Below, piece by piece: positions 44,191 through 55,434 of a stretch of DNA of 64,000 bases. The notes below the pieces were generated by a model. It did no database searches and was not told where the DNA came from. It saw only the letters and a program-made list of their open reading frames with translations. Location of the stretch: positions 51,984,749 to 52,048,748 of the forward strand of contig CM059193.1 in assembly GCA_030323885.1 (NCBI GenBank). Direction: 5' to 3'. The position numbers were made by a program, and so were the translations under genes. The DNA is from Branchipolynoe longqiensis (lineage: Eukaryota; Annelida; Polychaeta; Phyllodocida; Polynoidae). How positions within the stretch are numbered: position 1 is the first letter of the stretch; every line of letters starts with the position of its first letter.

Positions 44191-46310
44191 GAGTGAATGT
44201 AGGGAGAGTGAGTAGGGGGAGGGGAGTGGGAAGGGACGGGAGTGGGAGGGCACGGCAGTGGGAGGGGACGACAGGGGGATGGGACGGCAGTGGGAGGAGA
44301 GGGCAGGGGGAGGGGATGGCAGGGGGAGGGGACGGGAGTGGGAGGGGACGGGAGTGGGAGGGGAGGGCAGTGGGAGGGGAGGGCAGTGGGAGGAGAGGGC
44401 AGTGGGAGGGGATGGCGGGGGGAGGGGACGGCAGTGGGAGGGGAGGGGAGGGGGAGGGAGGGCAGGGGGAGGGGACGGCAGGGGGAGTAGATGGCAGTGG
44501 CAGGGGACGGCAAGGGGAGGGGACGGGAGCGGGAGGCGACGGCAGCGGACGGCAGGGTCAGGGATGGAAGTGGGAGGGGACGGCAGTTGGACGGGATGGT
44601 AATTGGAGGGGACTGCAGTGGGAGGGGCCGGCAGTGGGAGGGGATGGCAGTGGGAGGGGACTGCAGTGGGAGGGGCTGGTAGTTTGAGGGGACGTCAGTG
44701 GGAGGGGGGGGGGGAAGTGGGAGGGGACGGCAGTAGGAGGGGCTGGTAGTTGGAGGGAACGGCAGTGGGAGCGGATGGCAGTGGGAGGGGACTGCAGTGG
44801 GAGGGGACAGCAGTGGGAGGAGAGGGCAGTGGGAGGGGATGGCAGGGGGAGGGGACGGGAGTGGGAGGGGACGGGAGTGGGAGGGGAGGGCAGTGGGAGG
44901 GGAGGGCAGTGGGAGGAGAGGGCAGTGGGAGGGGATGGCGGGGGGAGGGGACGGCAGTGGGAGGGGACGGCAGTGGGAGGGGAGGGGAGGGGAGGGGGAG
45001 GGACGGCATGGGGGAGGGGACGGCAGGGGGAGTAGATGGCAGTGGGAGGGGACGGCAAGGGGAGGGGACGCAGCGGGAGGAGACGGCAGCGGACGGCAGG
45101 GTCATGGATGGAAGTGGGAGGGGACGGCAGTTGGACGGGATGGTAATTGGAGGGGACTGCAGTGGGAGGGGATGGCAGTGGGAGGGGACTGCAGTGGGAG
45201 GGGCTGGTAGTTGGAGGGGACGGCAGTGGGAGGGGCTGCTAGTTGGAGGGGACGGCAGTGGGAGGGGACTGCAGTGGGAGGGGCTGCTAGTTGGAGGGGA
45301 CGGCAGTGGGAGGGGACGGCAGTGGGAGGGGCTGCTAGTTGGAGGGGACGGCAGTGGGAGGGGCTGGTAGTTGGAGGGAACGGCAGTGGGAGCGGATGGC
45401 AGTGGGATGGGACTGCAGTGGGAGGGGACAGCAGTGGGAGGGGAAGGCAGTGGGAGGGGACGGCAGTTGGAGGGGACGGCAGTGGGATGGGATGGCAGTG
45501 GGAGGGGATGGCAGTGAGAGGGGATGGTAATTGGAGGGGACGGCAGTGGGGGGTGACGGCAGTGGGAGGGGATGGCAGTGGAAGGAGACGGCAGTGGGAG
45601 GGGTCGGCAGTGGGAGGGGATGGCAGTGGGAGGGGATGGCAGTGGGAGTGGACGGCAGTGGGAGGGGGCGGCAGTGGGAGGGGGGCAGCAGTGGGAGGGG
45701 GCAGCAGTGGGAAGGGACGGCAGTGGGAAGGGACGGCAGTGGGAGGGGACTGCAGTGGGAGGGGATGGCAGTGGAAGGGGACGGCAGTGGGAGGGGGCGG
45801 CAGTGGGAGGGGGCGGCAGTGGGAGGGGACAGCAGTGGGAGGGGATGGCAGTGGGAGGGGACTGCAGTGGGAGGGGACGGCAGTGGGAGGGGACGGCAGT
45901 ACGAGGGGATGCTAGTTTGAGGGGACGGCAGTGGGAGGGGGCGGCAGTGGGAGGGGGCGGCAGTGGGAGGGGACAGCAGTGGGAGGGGATGGCAGTGGGA
46001 GGGGACTGCAGTGGGAGGGGACGGCAGTGGGAGGGGACGGCAGTACGAGGGGATGGTAGTTTGAGGGGACGGCAGTGGGAGGGGGCGGCAGTGGGAGGGG
46101 ACAGCAGTGGGAGGGGCTGCTAGTTGGAGGGGACGGCAGTGGGAGGGGACTGCAGTGGGAGGGGACGGCATTGGAAGGGGGCGGCAGTGGGAGGGGACGG
46201 CAGAGGAAGGGGGCGGCAGTGGGAGGGGATGGTAAGGGGAGGGGAGGGGGGAATCAACAGTGGTGGAAGGGTAGGGGGTAGTGGGAGGGGAAGGAGTTCA
46301 CCTCTGTAAT
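44191..46310 (+). repeat. G-rich minisatellite, 16-bp units
   Basis: About 2.1 kb of 'acggcagtgggagggg' variants, beginning right after the 52-bp satellite. Contains larger internal duplications (44240-44530 resembles 44810-45090). A 16-bp period cycles through all three frames, so long open frames appear on both strands. Confidence 0.96.
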
Positions 46311-46319
46311 ATATGCGAC

Positions 46320-46663
46320 CGGACGCGGTGGCCGAATCGGTAGGTACGCAGGCTTTCAGGGCAGAAGGTCCGAAGTTCGAATCTCGGCCGAGTCAAAGCA
46401 ATGACTAACAGTAACATAATTGATATATTTCGCTACCTAGCCTGGCACTTTGCATTACTAGTACGGGGCAATGACTGGTTAGTTCAGTGTCCGGTCAATG
46501 TTAGTTGTTACTGAGTAGGAAATCGGGTCATGTGCCAGCAGCCTGGTATCCCAGTGGGAGGAGCACTATCATGTTGCAATGAGTGTATACTGCAACACAC
46601 TGGTACCCTTCATGATATGACAGTAGCCTACATGTCGCTAGGACTTAAAACGCCAAACAAACC
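46320..46663 (+). mobile_element. SINE-1 copy, full length
   Basis: A-box-like 'gtggccgaatcgg' at 46328-46340 and B-box-like 'agttcgaatct' at 46374-46384, then the body and tail ending 'cgccaaacaaaccaatcag'. Best copy for reading the tRNA-like head in forward orientation; leucine/serine tRNA ancestry is possible but not shown. Confidence 0.9.
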
Positions 46664-46740
46664 AATCAGGTATGTGAACTATATTCAATCATATTTATAT
46701 TCATTGTTCACGTGTTAGTTTGACATAGAGTTTACTTAAA

Positions 46741-46800
46741 GAGTATCACTTACCAGGTCCCAGTCCTGATATGACCATAGATGTTGCTACACGTAAAACA
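46741..46800 (+). mobile_element. SINE-1 tail fragment
   Basis: 'accaggtcccagtcctgat' 'atgaccatagatgttgc' and 'gtaaaacacaaacagac': only the 3' end. Most satellite-like of all the SINE-1 tails here. Confidence 0.75.
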
Positions 46801-47086
46801 CAAACAGACACACTTACCAAGTTAGAGCTTAGCCCATTCTGTGACGTCATGCAGACAGGGGTATGTGGAATTGTATTGGCTGGAAGGCATAGTAAAAGGG
46901 TTCCAAATCGACTATAATCAGCGTAGGCTCTGTGAGACTTTCCTTTGAGAACTGTATTGCAGTGAATTGAACATGTTAATCTTAACATTCACGGGCCGGG
47001 GCCGGGACCGACAGCTAGAACTGCCTCACATACATACGATTGAGACCCACCACCAGACCCTGCAGTCAGCATATCACAAAAAGACC

Positions 47087-47150
47087 CGTCCTGTTATGAC
47101 CTTAGATGTTGCCAGGACGTAAAACTCCAGCAACCAACAACCAACAACCA
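47087..47150 (+). mobile_element. SINE-1 tail fragment
   Basis: 'tgaccttagatgttgccagg' followed by 'aaaactccagcaaccaacaa' repeats. Confidence 0.8.
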
Positions 47151-48587
47151 ATAAGGATTTGTTATCCATACACGGCAGTGGAGCCGCGTGAAGGGAACCT
47201 TGAACTAACCGAACTACACTACTAGGTACTCCAAAGTGATTTTTTTTCCAACATGTCAGTATCACCAATTATATATCTGTACTGATCTTTTAAATCGGAT
47301 ATCAATGATAAAAATCATTTAGATCGATTGAATAGCTGCAGAGTTATGACTGTTTAAAGATTTATTTTTTACCCTGATTTGTGCACATTTCCAAATTAGC
47401 CAAATCTTGGTTTTTAGGGTCCCACCTGGAAGCTATTTTGCATATGATCTGTCCAATATTAAAGAATCTCATTCTCTATAGTACAGATAAGAAGCTCAAT
47501 TTTGTACAGACCATCACTGTTAGTATTCTTTCTGAAATTTCATGTCAAACTTGCTAAATTCCTTAATTTCTATCAACCACCAATAATGAATTCAGTAAAA
47601 TTAAGAAAAATAGCATAACTCCTGTTCTAATTGTCCTATCACTGCAGTGATAACAATATAACCAGAATTAAAAGCTCTACATGATGATATCATTTTCTAA
47701 CTGATCAGAGAAAGAAAGACAAAATTCACTTTAAGGCATTGCGAGCTGACAATAGCCAGATTCTTGCAGCAGTCAGTTCTCAGACCAACCTTGATGAGCA
47801 TGATATAAATCTCAACCAAATAATGTTCTGGTTAGGTAGAGTAAGACTTGAGCTTTCTGATGATAACATTTTCAACACGATCCTGATCAATTTTCAAGGA
47901 GGATTGATGTCTTAATGTTTTCACTCTTTCAGTTCAATCAAATTTCCCACTTAAAAACAGCCATGCTTCATATGCTAATGAAGCCTAGTTTCTTCTCTGT
48001 CTTTCTTTGGTGGTTATTTTTAGCTCAGGTCACTTTGCTCACCAAGGTATCAATTTTAGGGAAGGGAGTAGCTCAGACTGGATGAAAACAAACTCAGCGA
48101 GCATGCACAGAGCTGCCGATGGTACCCCCAAATAAGTTTCCATGACTCTAATTTATTTCATAATGCTAACTAAAGACAATAGAACAAGCTTTAATTTCAT
48201 ATAATTTCTATTTCAAATGAAGCAGAATTAGTGGAGATTGAAGTGTTTTAAAAAGGGTTAAAATATGTCAAATTGTGCACTGCGGACACCGTATTGTGTC
48301 GTCCAATTATGAGCTTCACACAGATTAGTGTTTACAGATACAGTTTAGTCTTATCATTTATACATAGAATTTGGACAATACTGCTTTCCAACACATTGTT
48401 TTTCTGTAATGATAATCATTTATGGTGTACACAACGTGTATAATAAGTGATGAATAAAGTTTATTGCAAAAAATCAGGCATTATTATAATAATCTGCACA
48501 TAAATTAGTGACTAACCATACTGCTGCCTGGTTTGTTTGATTCCTAGTGTGGATGACATGGTACTCTAGGTGTAGTAAACCACATTC
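47151..48587. other. unassigned AT-rich stretch
   Basis: 1.4 kb with no open frame above 64 codons, no tandem array and no paired ends that I can see. Possibly an old non-coding element. Confidence 0.4.
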
Positions 48588-48735
48588 AGGGATTTTGTGA
48601 AATAACTGGAGCATCATTTCAGTGATTATGTGAAATCCCTGGACATTTTAGGGATTTCATGAAATCCCTAAGTGAAACAGTGATTTCGCGAAATCTCTGA
48701 AAGTTTTAGGGATTTCGTGAAATCTCTGATTACCC
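48588..48735. repeat. palindromic repeat cluster
   Basis: Four to five copies of an inverted motif around 'agggatttcatgaaatccct', each a perfect or near-perfect 20-bp palindrome separated by short spacers. Confidence 0.8.
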
Positions 48736-48739
48736 AATC

Positions 48740-48945
48740 TTACTGTAACATATATATATACATATATATAGCATGCTTCCGTGCTGTCAAGGGGGGGGAC
48801 CACCGTAACACATTACCCCAACACATGGTGGGGGGTGGGGGGGGGGAACTCCCCCAAAGCGCCGATGGAGAAATCACAATAATACAGTAATGTTCCCTTC
48901 CAATTTATACTTGTATAATGCATTATCCAATATATATAGGGTATG
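48740..48945. repeat. AT-rich repeat, inverted relative of 18871-19235
   Basis: Shares 'gcgccgatggag', 'tatacttgtataatgcatta' and a G homopolymer stretch (complement of the C run at 19061). Confidence 0.65.
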
Positions 48946-49389
48946 CAGGTATAGCAATACCTCAGGCAGTTTGATGCCCCTGCCTTGCAGAGTTCTAAAC
49001 CACTGCCTTGTGGTACAGGTCCTTGACAGAAGCGAAGGCTAAGGGAGCAAACCCTAAACAGAAAACCATGTCACTGTGGCAGCACTTCAGGGCGGTTGAT
49101 GTATGGAACTCCCAACATCTCCCGACCAGCCACTGCAGCGACAAATAGTTTTGTGCCTGTCTTGACATGTTCTTGCTGGTGTGAAACCTCTATTTGCTCC
49201 CCGAGAGAGTGCCGCTGGTAACTTGCAAAAGCCAGCAGCACTACAACACTTTTGCAGGCAGCTTTCATGAAATGTACAACCGCACAAAACACCATACCGG
49301 CTCGGTCGTCGCCCTTGGTTACCAAGGACCGCGCTGCTCGAGCTCATCTTCCGTCGACAGCGGAAAATCAGCTAGGAGGAACACAACGC

Positions 49390-50240
49390 AACACAACACA
49401 ACTACTGACAATTGCCCAATGGAACGTCAGGACTCTTCTCGACTGAGAAGCAGCTGACCGACCAGAAAGACGTACGGCACTAGTAGCAATGGAACTGGCA
49501 AAATACAACATCGACATTGCTGCCCTATGCGAAACAAGGTTCTCAGAGTCTGGTAGTCTCAATGACCTGGAATACTCTTTCTTCTGGAGTGGCAAACCCG
49601 AAGGAGAGAGAAGGGAGGCAGGAGTAGGCTTTGCTATCAAAAAGGACATCGTCACAAAGCTGACAGAAATGCCACGGCCAGTAAGTGACAGAATCATGAC
49701 GATGAGACTACCTTTGAGCAAGGACCACTTTGCTACAATTATCAGTGTGTACGCTCCAACAATGACAAACCCAGATGATAACAAGGAGGCCTTCTACAAC
49801 CAGCTGGCAAGTACGCTCAGTGACATCCCTCACACTGATAAGCTACTGCTGATAGGAGACTTCAATGCAAGGATAGGAAGAGACAATGACAAGTGGCCCT
49901 TGGTCATGGGCAAACATGGAATCGGGAAATGCAACTCCAATGGTGAGCTCCTACTGGCTTTGTGCTCTGAGTTCGAACTGATAGTGACAAACACCATGTT
50001 CAAGCAGAAGGATGAACGCAAGACCACTTGGATGCATCCTCGTTCCAGGCACTGGCATATGATCGACTTCATCATCACAAGGTGCCGGGATAAGATGGAC
50101 ATCCACAGTACTCGAGCCATGCGTGGAGCTAACTGCTGGACCGATCACCAGATGCTAAGGTCAAAAGTGGCATTCAGAATACGAGAAAAACACAACAGGC
50201 AGGGGACAAATAAACCAACAAAGCTCAACACAGCAAATTA
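49390..50240 (+). pseudogene. RTE endonuclease domain (apurinic-type)
   Basis: Begins 'LLTIAQWNVRTLLD' with the catalytic Asn region, then an in-frame TGA at 49444-49446, then 'MELAKYNIDIAALCETRFSE' with the catalytic Glu. It continues through 'VYAPTMTNPDD', 'LLLIGDFNARIGRD' (Asp/Asn pair), 'KTTWMHPRSRHWHMIDFIIT' and 'TDHQMLRSKVAF' (final Asp-His). All signature blocks of the exonuclease-endonuclease-phosphatase fold are present. The enzyme nicks target DNA to prime reverse transcription. The TGA could be a CGA-to-TGA change at a CpG (inference). The frame ends at 50239-50241, where a one-base shift separates it from the RT frame. Such proteins are often misannotated as craniofacial development protein 2-like. 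Confidence 0.9.
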
Positions 50241-50276
50241 AGTACCATCAGTCACAGGGAGAGCTTCGAGCGGGAG

Positions 50277-52406
50277 ATGGACAGCGCTCTCGCACAATGG
50301 GAGGAGAAGGAAAGCCCAACACCAGATGAGGAATGGGCAGCGTTGCAACAGGTTGTATACAACACAGCTAAAACTTATCTCAGCAAGCCAGACAGAAAAC
50401 ATCAGGACTGGTTCGACCCCAACAATCAGGAGCTACAGAATCTTATGAGCAGAAGAGACCAAGCCCACCAGAGAGTGTTGCAGACCAGGAACACTAGATC
50501 CACCACTGCAGCATACAAAGATGCCTGCAGATTGCTACAAAAATGCACCCGTGCATTGAAGTCAGACTGGTGGGAAATGAAGGCAGAGGAGCTGCAGAGA
50601 GATGCAGACAGAAACAACATGAAGGGCTTCTACAGCGGACTGAAGGAAGTGTGGGGACCCGTGAAGAAAGGAGCTGTTCACCTGAAATCAACAGATGGAA
50701 CGGAGACCTTTTCCGACAACAAGAGAGTTGTGGCAAGATGGAGCGAACACTTCCAGAAGCTACTCAACGTCCCTGGCGACATAGATCACAAAGCTCTGAA
50801 CAACATCCAGCAGCGCATTACCAAAACATGCCTCGATGAGATTCCAACCATGGATGAGATGGCTAGAGCAATCGCCAGCCTGAAAGATGGCAAAGCACCT
50901 GGGGGTGATGGAATTCCTGCCGAGGTATGGAAGCATGGAGGAGACAATCTGCTCAACAGACTGCACCAACTAATCACCAATGCCTGGGAGGAGGGTTCTG
51001 TACCCCAAGCATGGAAGGATGCCAGCATTGTAACCATCTACAAGAAAGGTGATCGAACAGACTGTGGGAACTATAGAGGAATCTCTCTTCTTTCCATGGC
51101 AGGGAAGATCTTCGCCAGGATCCTACTCAACAGACTATCTAGTCACATAACACCTGGTGTACTTCCGGAGTCACAGTGTGGCTTCAGAGGTAACCGGAGC
51201 ACTGTGGATATGATATTTTGTCTCCGACAGATACAAGAAAAGTGCATTGAGCAGGACCGACCACTGTACATGGTATTTGTCGATTTCACTAAGGCATTTG
51301 ATACAGTCGGGAGGACCGGGCTATGGCAGCTACTGAGGAAGTATGGATGCCCAGAGAAGTTCACAACTATGATCGAGGCTCTACATACAGGAATGATGGC
51401 GAACGTTAGTGCTGGAGGGGAAGTCTCGGAATCGTTCGGGGTTACCAATGGGGTCAAGCAAGGTTGTGTACTGGCCCCCACGCTCTTCTCCATCTTCCTA
51501 TCAGCAATGCTAGACGAGGCTTTCCGAGACATGGGGGATGGCATCTATATACAGTCCAGACAGAGCGCTGACCTATTCAATGTCGCACACCTCAGAGCGA
51601 AGACCAAGACTACTCAGATACTGGTGAGAGAGCTACTATTCGCAGATGACAGTGCACTGGTTGCCCACTCTGCTGAAGAGACCCAGAAAATAGTGGACAC
51701 TTTCTCCGATGCATCAAAGAAGTTTGGCCTGAAAATTAACATCAAGAAGACGGAGGTGCTGTACCAACCCAACTCTACAAGATCCCAAGAGGAGGAGATC
51801 ATGGTTGACGGAAACAAGCTGAACTCTGTTCCGGAATTCACCTATCTCGGAAGCACTATATCAAGTGATGGACGCATTGATGCTGAGATACAGAGGAGGA
51901 TGGCCAAGGCTAGCGCATCTTTCGGCCGACTACGCCAGAGACTCTGGAACAACCACCATGTGTCCATTCGGGTCAAAGGTAAGATCTACCGCGCAATCGT
52001 GCTATCCACCCTACTATACGGAGCCGAGGCCTGGACAGTGTACAGACAGCAGGTGAAAAAGCTGCATGCCTTCATGATGCGACATCTGCGTTCAATCATG
52101 AGGCTAACCTGGAAGGACAAAGTGACGAATAAGGAAATACTCGAACGGATGGGGCTGCCCTCTATGGAAGATCTTCTGATCAAAAAGAATCTCCGGTGGA
52201 CTGGACACCTCATGAGGATGTCATCAGACAGGCTACCAAAGCAGATCCACTATTCTCAACTGTCTTCTGGCTACAGAAAGAGAGGGCGCCCCCGTCTCCG
52301 GTTCAAAGATACCATCAAGAGAAACCTGAAGCTGAGAGACATTAAGACCGACTCATGGATGCAACTCTCACAGCAGAGAGATAAATGGAGAGCGGCAGTC
52401 AAGTAA
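50277..52406 (+). CDS. RTE reverse transcriptase frame (709 codons)
   Basis: In-frame sequence extends upstream to about 50236 ('STISHRESFERE'), so the ATG at 50277 is not the true start; the frame belongs to the polyprotein begun by the endonuclease. RT blocks in order: 'AIASLKDGKAPGGDGIPAE', 'WKDASIVTIYKKGDRTDCGN', 'YRGISLLSMAGKIFARIL', 'GFRGNRSTVDMIF', 'MVFVDFTKAFDT' (catalytic Asp-336), 'VKQGCVLAPTLFSIFLSAML' and 'ELLFADDSALVAH' (FADD, residues 455-458). The C-terminus follows with 'LRWTGHLMRMSSDRLPKQ', 'RKRGRPRLRFKDTIKRNLK' and 'QRDKWRAAVK'. All catalytic residues are intact. The enzyme would perform target-primed reverse transcription. Confidence 0.92.
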   Translation: MDSALAQWEEKESPTPDEEWAALQQVVYNTAKTYLSKPDRKHQDWFDPNNQELQNLMSRRDQAHQRVLQTRNTRSTTAAYKDACRLLQKCTRALKSDWWEMKAEELQRDADRNNMKGFYSGLKEVWGPVKKGAVHLKSTDGTETFSDNKRVVARWSEHFQKLLNVPGDIDHKALNNIQQRITKTCLDEIPTMDEMARAIASLKDGKAPGGDGIPAEVWKHGGDNLLNRLHQLITNAWEEGSVPQAWKDASIVTIYKKGDRTDCGNYRGISLLSMAGKIFARILLNRLSSHITPGVLPESQCGFRGNRSTVDMIFCLRQIQEKCIEQDRPLYMVFVDFTKAFDTVGRTGLWQLLRKYGCPEKFTTMIEALHTGMMANVSAGGEVSESFGVTNGVKQGCVLAPTLFSIFLSAMLDEAFRDMGDGIYIQSRQSADLFNVAHLRAKTKTTQILVRELLFADDSALVAHSAEETQKIVDTFSDASKKFGLKINIKKTEVLYQPNSTRSQEEEIMVDGNKLNSVPEFTYLGSTISSDGRIDAEIQRRMAKASASFGRLRQRLWNNHHVSIRVKGKIYRAIVLSTLLYGAEAWTVYRQQVKKLHAFMMRHLRSIMRLTWKDKVTNKEILERMGLPSMEDLLIKKNLRWTGHLMRMSSDRLPKQIHYSQLSSGYRKRGRPRLRFKDTIKRNLKLRDIKTDSWMQLSQQRDKWRAAVK

Positions 52407-52455
52407 TGAAAGCAGTCTTTGTCGCATCGCGACCGACAGCATGATGATGATGATA

Positions 52456-53094
52456 TGTGTGTATGTGTGCAATTAAAACAAAGAAAGACGGATGTAGATA
52501 CTTGAAAGTGCCATGTAACACTCCTTATGCGTGGGTGGAATGATTTCAAGTTACACTCACTTAGGTCAATTACAAATCACTCCGCCCATTCACATTGCAT
52601 TGTTCATACCTGGCAAAGTCTCACTCATTGCATCAAATAATGATCAAATATATCAAATCAGTACTCACTTCCAGAGTCAAATCGTAACCTCAGTTACCGC
52701 TGAATGTGCAGGCTCTCGTGGGTGCAGTCCAATACCACGTGGTGTGAGGCCGTCTTTAAGTGTAAGTGCACAAACTACTTTCTGTTGTGGAAGTTTCCTC
52801 ACCGTGCACCGTCGCCTCAATTACGCATTGGCGCGCTCCAAATATGTGCTTGGTAAATTGAGTTCCCTGAACCCATTTTAGTTCAGTTATATGTAAACAA
52901 ATTTCACACGCCTCCATGGGCGGTGCTGTGCTGTTTATCTAAAAGTGGGCAGTGGACAGTGCTTGGTGTTGTTTTGTAATCTAAAAGTGGACTGTGGATA
53001 GGAAAGTGACAAGAGAAACGCAATTTTCGGTCAGTTCCATTTTCACTAATCAGATGGTGTCGTGGGGCGGGGGGGGGGGGGGTGAAAATGGGAA
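52456..53094. other. unassigned non-coding stretch
   Basis: No gene recognised. A G homopolymer run lies at about 53066-53082. Confidence 0.4.
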
Positions 53095-53240
53095 ATATTG
53101 TGCCTAGAGAAGGATTCGAATCCACACTTCTTGCCATTCCAAGAATAGCATGCTAACAGTTATGCTACCTGTAATCACCATATTGACACCTACATGGCTG
53201 TGTGGATCGTTGCCTGAGAGGTCAGAGCAGACTACTAGCA
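53095..53240 (-). mobile_element. SINE-3 (tRNA-derived)
   Basis: Minus strand: 'ggtagcataactgttagcat' (A-box-like) and 'gtggattcgaatcc' (B-box-like). Shares flanks 'tgcctagaga' and 'gagaggtcag' with 30370-30535. Confidence 0.65.
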
Positions 53241-53439
53241 CTACAATCACCCAGCTGGAATTGTAAGTCTCTTAAATGGTTTACATCCATAAGTCGGTTA
53301 AATGTTTACAATTACATACAGGCAGGCATTCCATTTACATATACATACACAGCATGTAGCTTTACAGGATTCTGGTCATGGAACCAGTGTCATGTGGGTG
53401 ATGAAAATGGAGGAAATATGCACCTAGAGCTGGTGCACA

Positions 53440-54366
53440 CTGCCTCGACTTGGTGGTGAGCGGGTGGTCACTGCCTCGACTTGGTGGTGAGCTGGTGGTC
53501 ACTGCCTCGACTTGGTGGTGAGCTGGTGGTCACTGCCTCAACTTGGGGGTGAGATGGTGGTCACTGCCTCGACTTGGTGGTGAGCTGGTGATCACTGCCT
53601 CGACTTGGTGGTGAGATGGTGGTCACTGCCTCAACTTGGTCGTGAGATGGTGGTCACTGGCTCAACTTGGTTGTGAGCTGGTGGTCAGTGGCTCGACTTG
53701 GTGGTGAGATGGTTGTCACTGCCTCAACTTGGTTGTGAGCTGGTGGTCAGTGGCTCGACTTGGTGGTGAGATGGTGGTCACTGCCTCAACTTGGTGGTGA
53801 GATGGTGGTCACTGCCTCAACTTGGTTGTGAGCTGGTGATCACTGCCTCGACTTGGTGGTGAGATGGTGGTCACTGCCTAAACTTGGTTATGAGCTGGTG
53901 GTCACTGCCTCGACTTGGTGGTGAGCTGGTGGTCACTACCTCAACTTGGTTGTGAGCTGGTGGTCAATGCCTCGACTTGGTGGTGAGATGGTGGTCACTG
54001 CCTCGACTTGGTTGTGAGCTGGTGATCACTGCCTCGACTTGGTTGTGAGCTGGTGGTTACTGCCTCAACTTGGTGGTGAGCTGGTGGTCACTGCCTCGAC
54101 TTGGTGGTGAGCTGGTGGTCACTGCCTCAACTTGGTGGTGAGATGGTGGTCACTGCCTCGACTTGGTGGTGAGCTGGTGGTCCCTGACTCGGCTTGGTGG
54201 TGCGCTGGTGGTCACTGCCTCAACTTGGTTGTGAGCTGGTGGTCAATGCCTCGACTTGGTGGTGAGATGGTGGTCACTGCCTTGACTTGGTTGTGAGCTG
54301 GTGGTCACTGCCTCGACTTGGTTGTGAGCTGATGGTCACTGCCTCGGCTTGGTGGTGAGCTGGTGA
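53440..54366 (+). repeat. 31-bp tandem satellite, about 30 units
   Basis: Unit landmarks 'tcactgcctcgacttggtgg' and 'tgagctggtgg'. Variants alternate at two or three fixed positions (cga/caa, gtggt/gttgt, gct/gat). Confidence 0.96.
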
Positions 54367-54461
54367 CCCGCCCGAAATGACCCCCTACACACCTACGTAG
54401 CGCGCCCTTGTCATTGTGTCAAACTGCTTGTCTCAGCTCTCTCCCGTATCACCTTATAGGT

Positions 54462-54785
54462 ATATAATCCGATGAAGCATCAAATTGTCTAAACCAGAGG
54501 ATTCCTCTAGAATGGATTCTACACATGTAACTTAGATACTGATGCACTTATTAAGCATCTGTTGCCCCAGAGGAGGCAATGTAATAGAATATATTACTGC
54601 TGAAACCTTGAATGTCACAGTGTTGGCCAAAACTATTTTTACACGTTTGCACTTCAAATATCTCAAAAGTTAGCTGTTTCAAATAAAAGGTACTTCAAGC
54701 TAAAGTGATGTACACTAGAACAATCAGTTTAATATATCAATCCCAGAAAAATTACAGAAACTTAAATCCATCGGACTATGCAACC
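54462..54785 (-). mobile_element. MITE-T copy
   Basis: Ends 'ccatcggactatgcaacc' followed by TTAA at 54786-54789. The left terminus is decayed ('ataatccgatgaagcatc'). Confidence 0.85.
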
Positions 54786-54921
54786 TTAAACCAAACTCTA
54801 TCTACCTGCACTTCTGCACTCCGTAGCAGTGTATTTCCTCTGTCGAGTCTAACAGATATCTATCTATATGGAAGATCGTTTTTTAAAATTTGTAATGATT
54901 TATATAATTGCTGTTCCTTAA

Positions 54922-55430
54922 AGTTGCACAGTCTGATGGATTTGAGTTTCTGTCATTTTCTTAGATATATATATTAAATTGGTTGCTATAATCTATCTTA
55001 CTTTGGTTTGAAGTAACGTTTCCTTTAAATGGCTAACCTTTGAAATATTTGAAGTACAAAAATGCTAAATTAATTTTGGTAAGCACACAAACACTCCGAC
55101 ACCATAGGCTTATGCAGTAACTGGCTCTATTAAATTGACTAAGTACTCCCTTCTATGTGACAACAAATGCTTAATATGTGTGTGATATATATGCGTAATA
55201 GACGTCTAGACATGTCTGTAATATATGCAAATGAGATGACGTCATGGACAAGTTTGGCCGGCTATGGTTTGAGCCCTGGAGGGGAATAAAGTCATTCACC
55301 ATCCAGAAGTCAAAGTGTTCAGACGTTGTACTTTCACAATGTGCATCAATATCTAAGGTAGATATGTAGAATCAAATCTAGGTAAGAGTTTGGGGTTTGA
55401 CAGTTTGATACTTCACCGGACTACGCAGCT
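54922..55430 (+). mobile_element. MITE-T copy containing a solo LTR
   Basis: TTAA flanks at 54918-54921 and 55431-55434. Start 'agttgcacagtctgatgg', end 'ggactacgcagct'. The interior is split by a 158-bp LTR at 55181-55338. Confidence 0.92.
55181..55338 (+). repeat. solo LTR inside MITE-T with 5-bp target duplication
   Basis: TGTGATATATATGCG at the start, CTTTCACA at the end, giving TGTGA/TCACA inverted termini. ATGTG direct repeats at 55176-55180 and 55339-55343. Contains 'gaataaag', polyadenylation-like, near 55279. Same family as 14464-14624. Confidence 0.92.
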
Positions 55431-55434
55431 TTAA

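Larger units (their letters stand above)
48965..52455 (+). mobile_element. RTE-type LINE, nearly intact
   Basis: 5' leader from about 48965, one polyprotein region 49390-52406 with endonuclease and RT, and a short 3' part ending in (ATG)n at 52440-52454. RTE elements typically have one frame and a short trinucleotide tail. Only two lesions are visible in the coding region, so it is among the youngest elements here. The exact 5' end and target duplication were not resolved. Confidence 0.88.

Noticed and set aside
44193..46309. Gly/Trp/Glu-rich plus-strand and Pro/Ser-rich minus-strand frames up to 278 codons
   Set aside because: Result of a stop-free 16-bp repeat, which cycles through all three frames.
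46320..46400. possible leucine or serine tRNA gene
   Set aside because: It is the head of SINE-1; the same head is followed by the same body at many sites in the window and lacks a closed acceptor stem.
54384..54420. end of the 31-bp satellite as a possible element boundary
   Set aside because: The sequence changes abruptly at about 54366 but no inverted or direct repeat pairs with the other end of the array.
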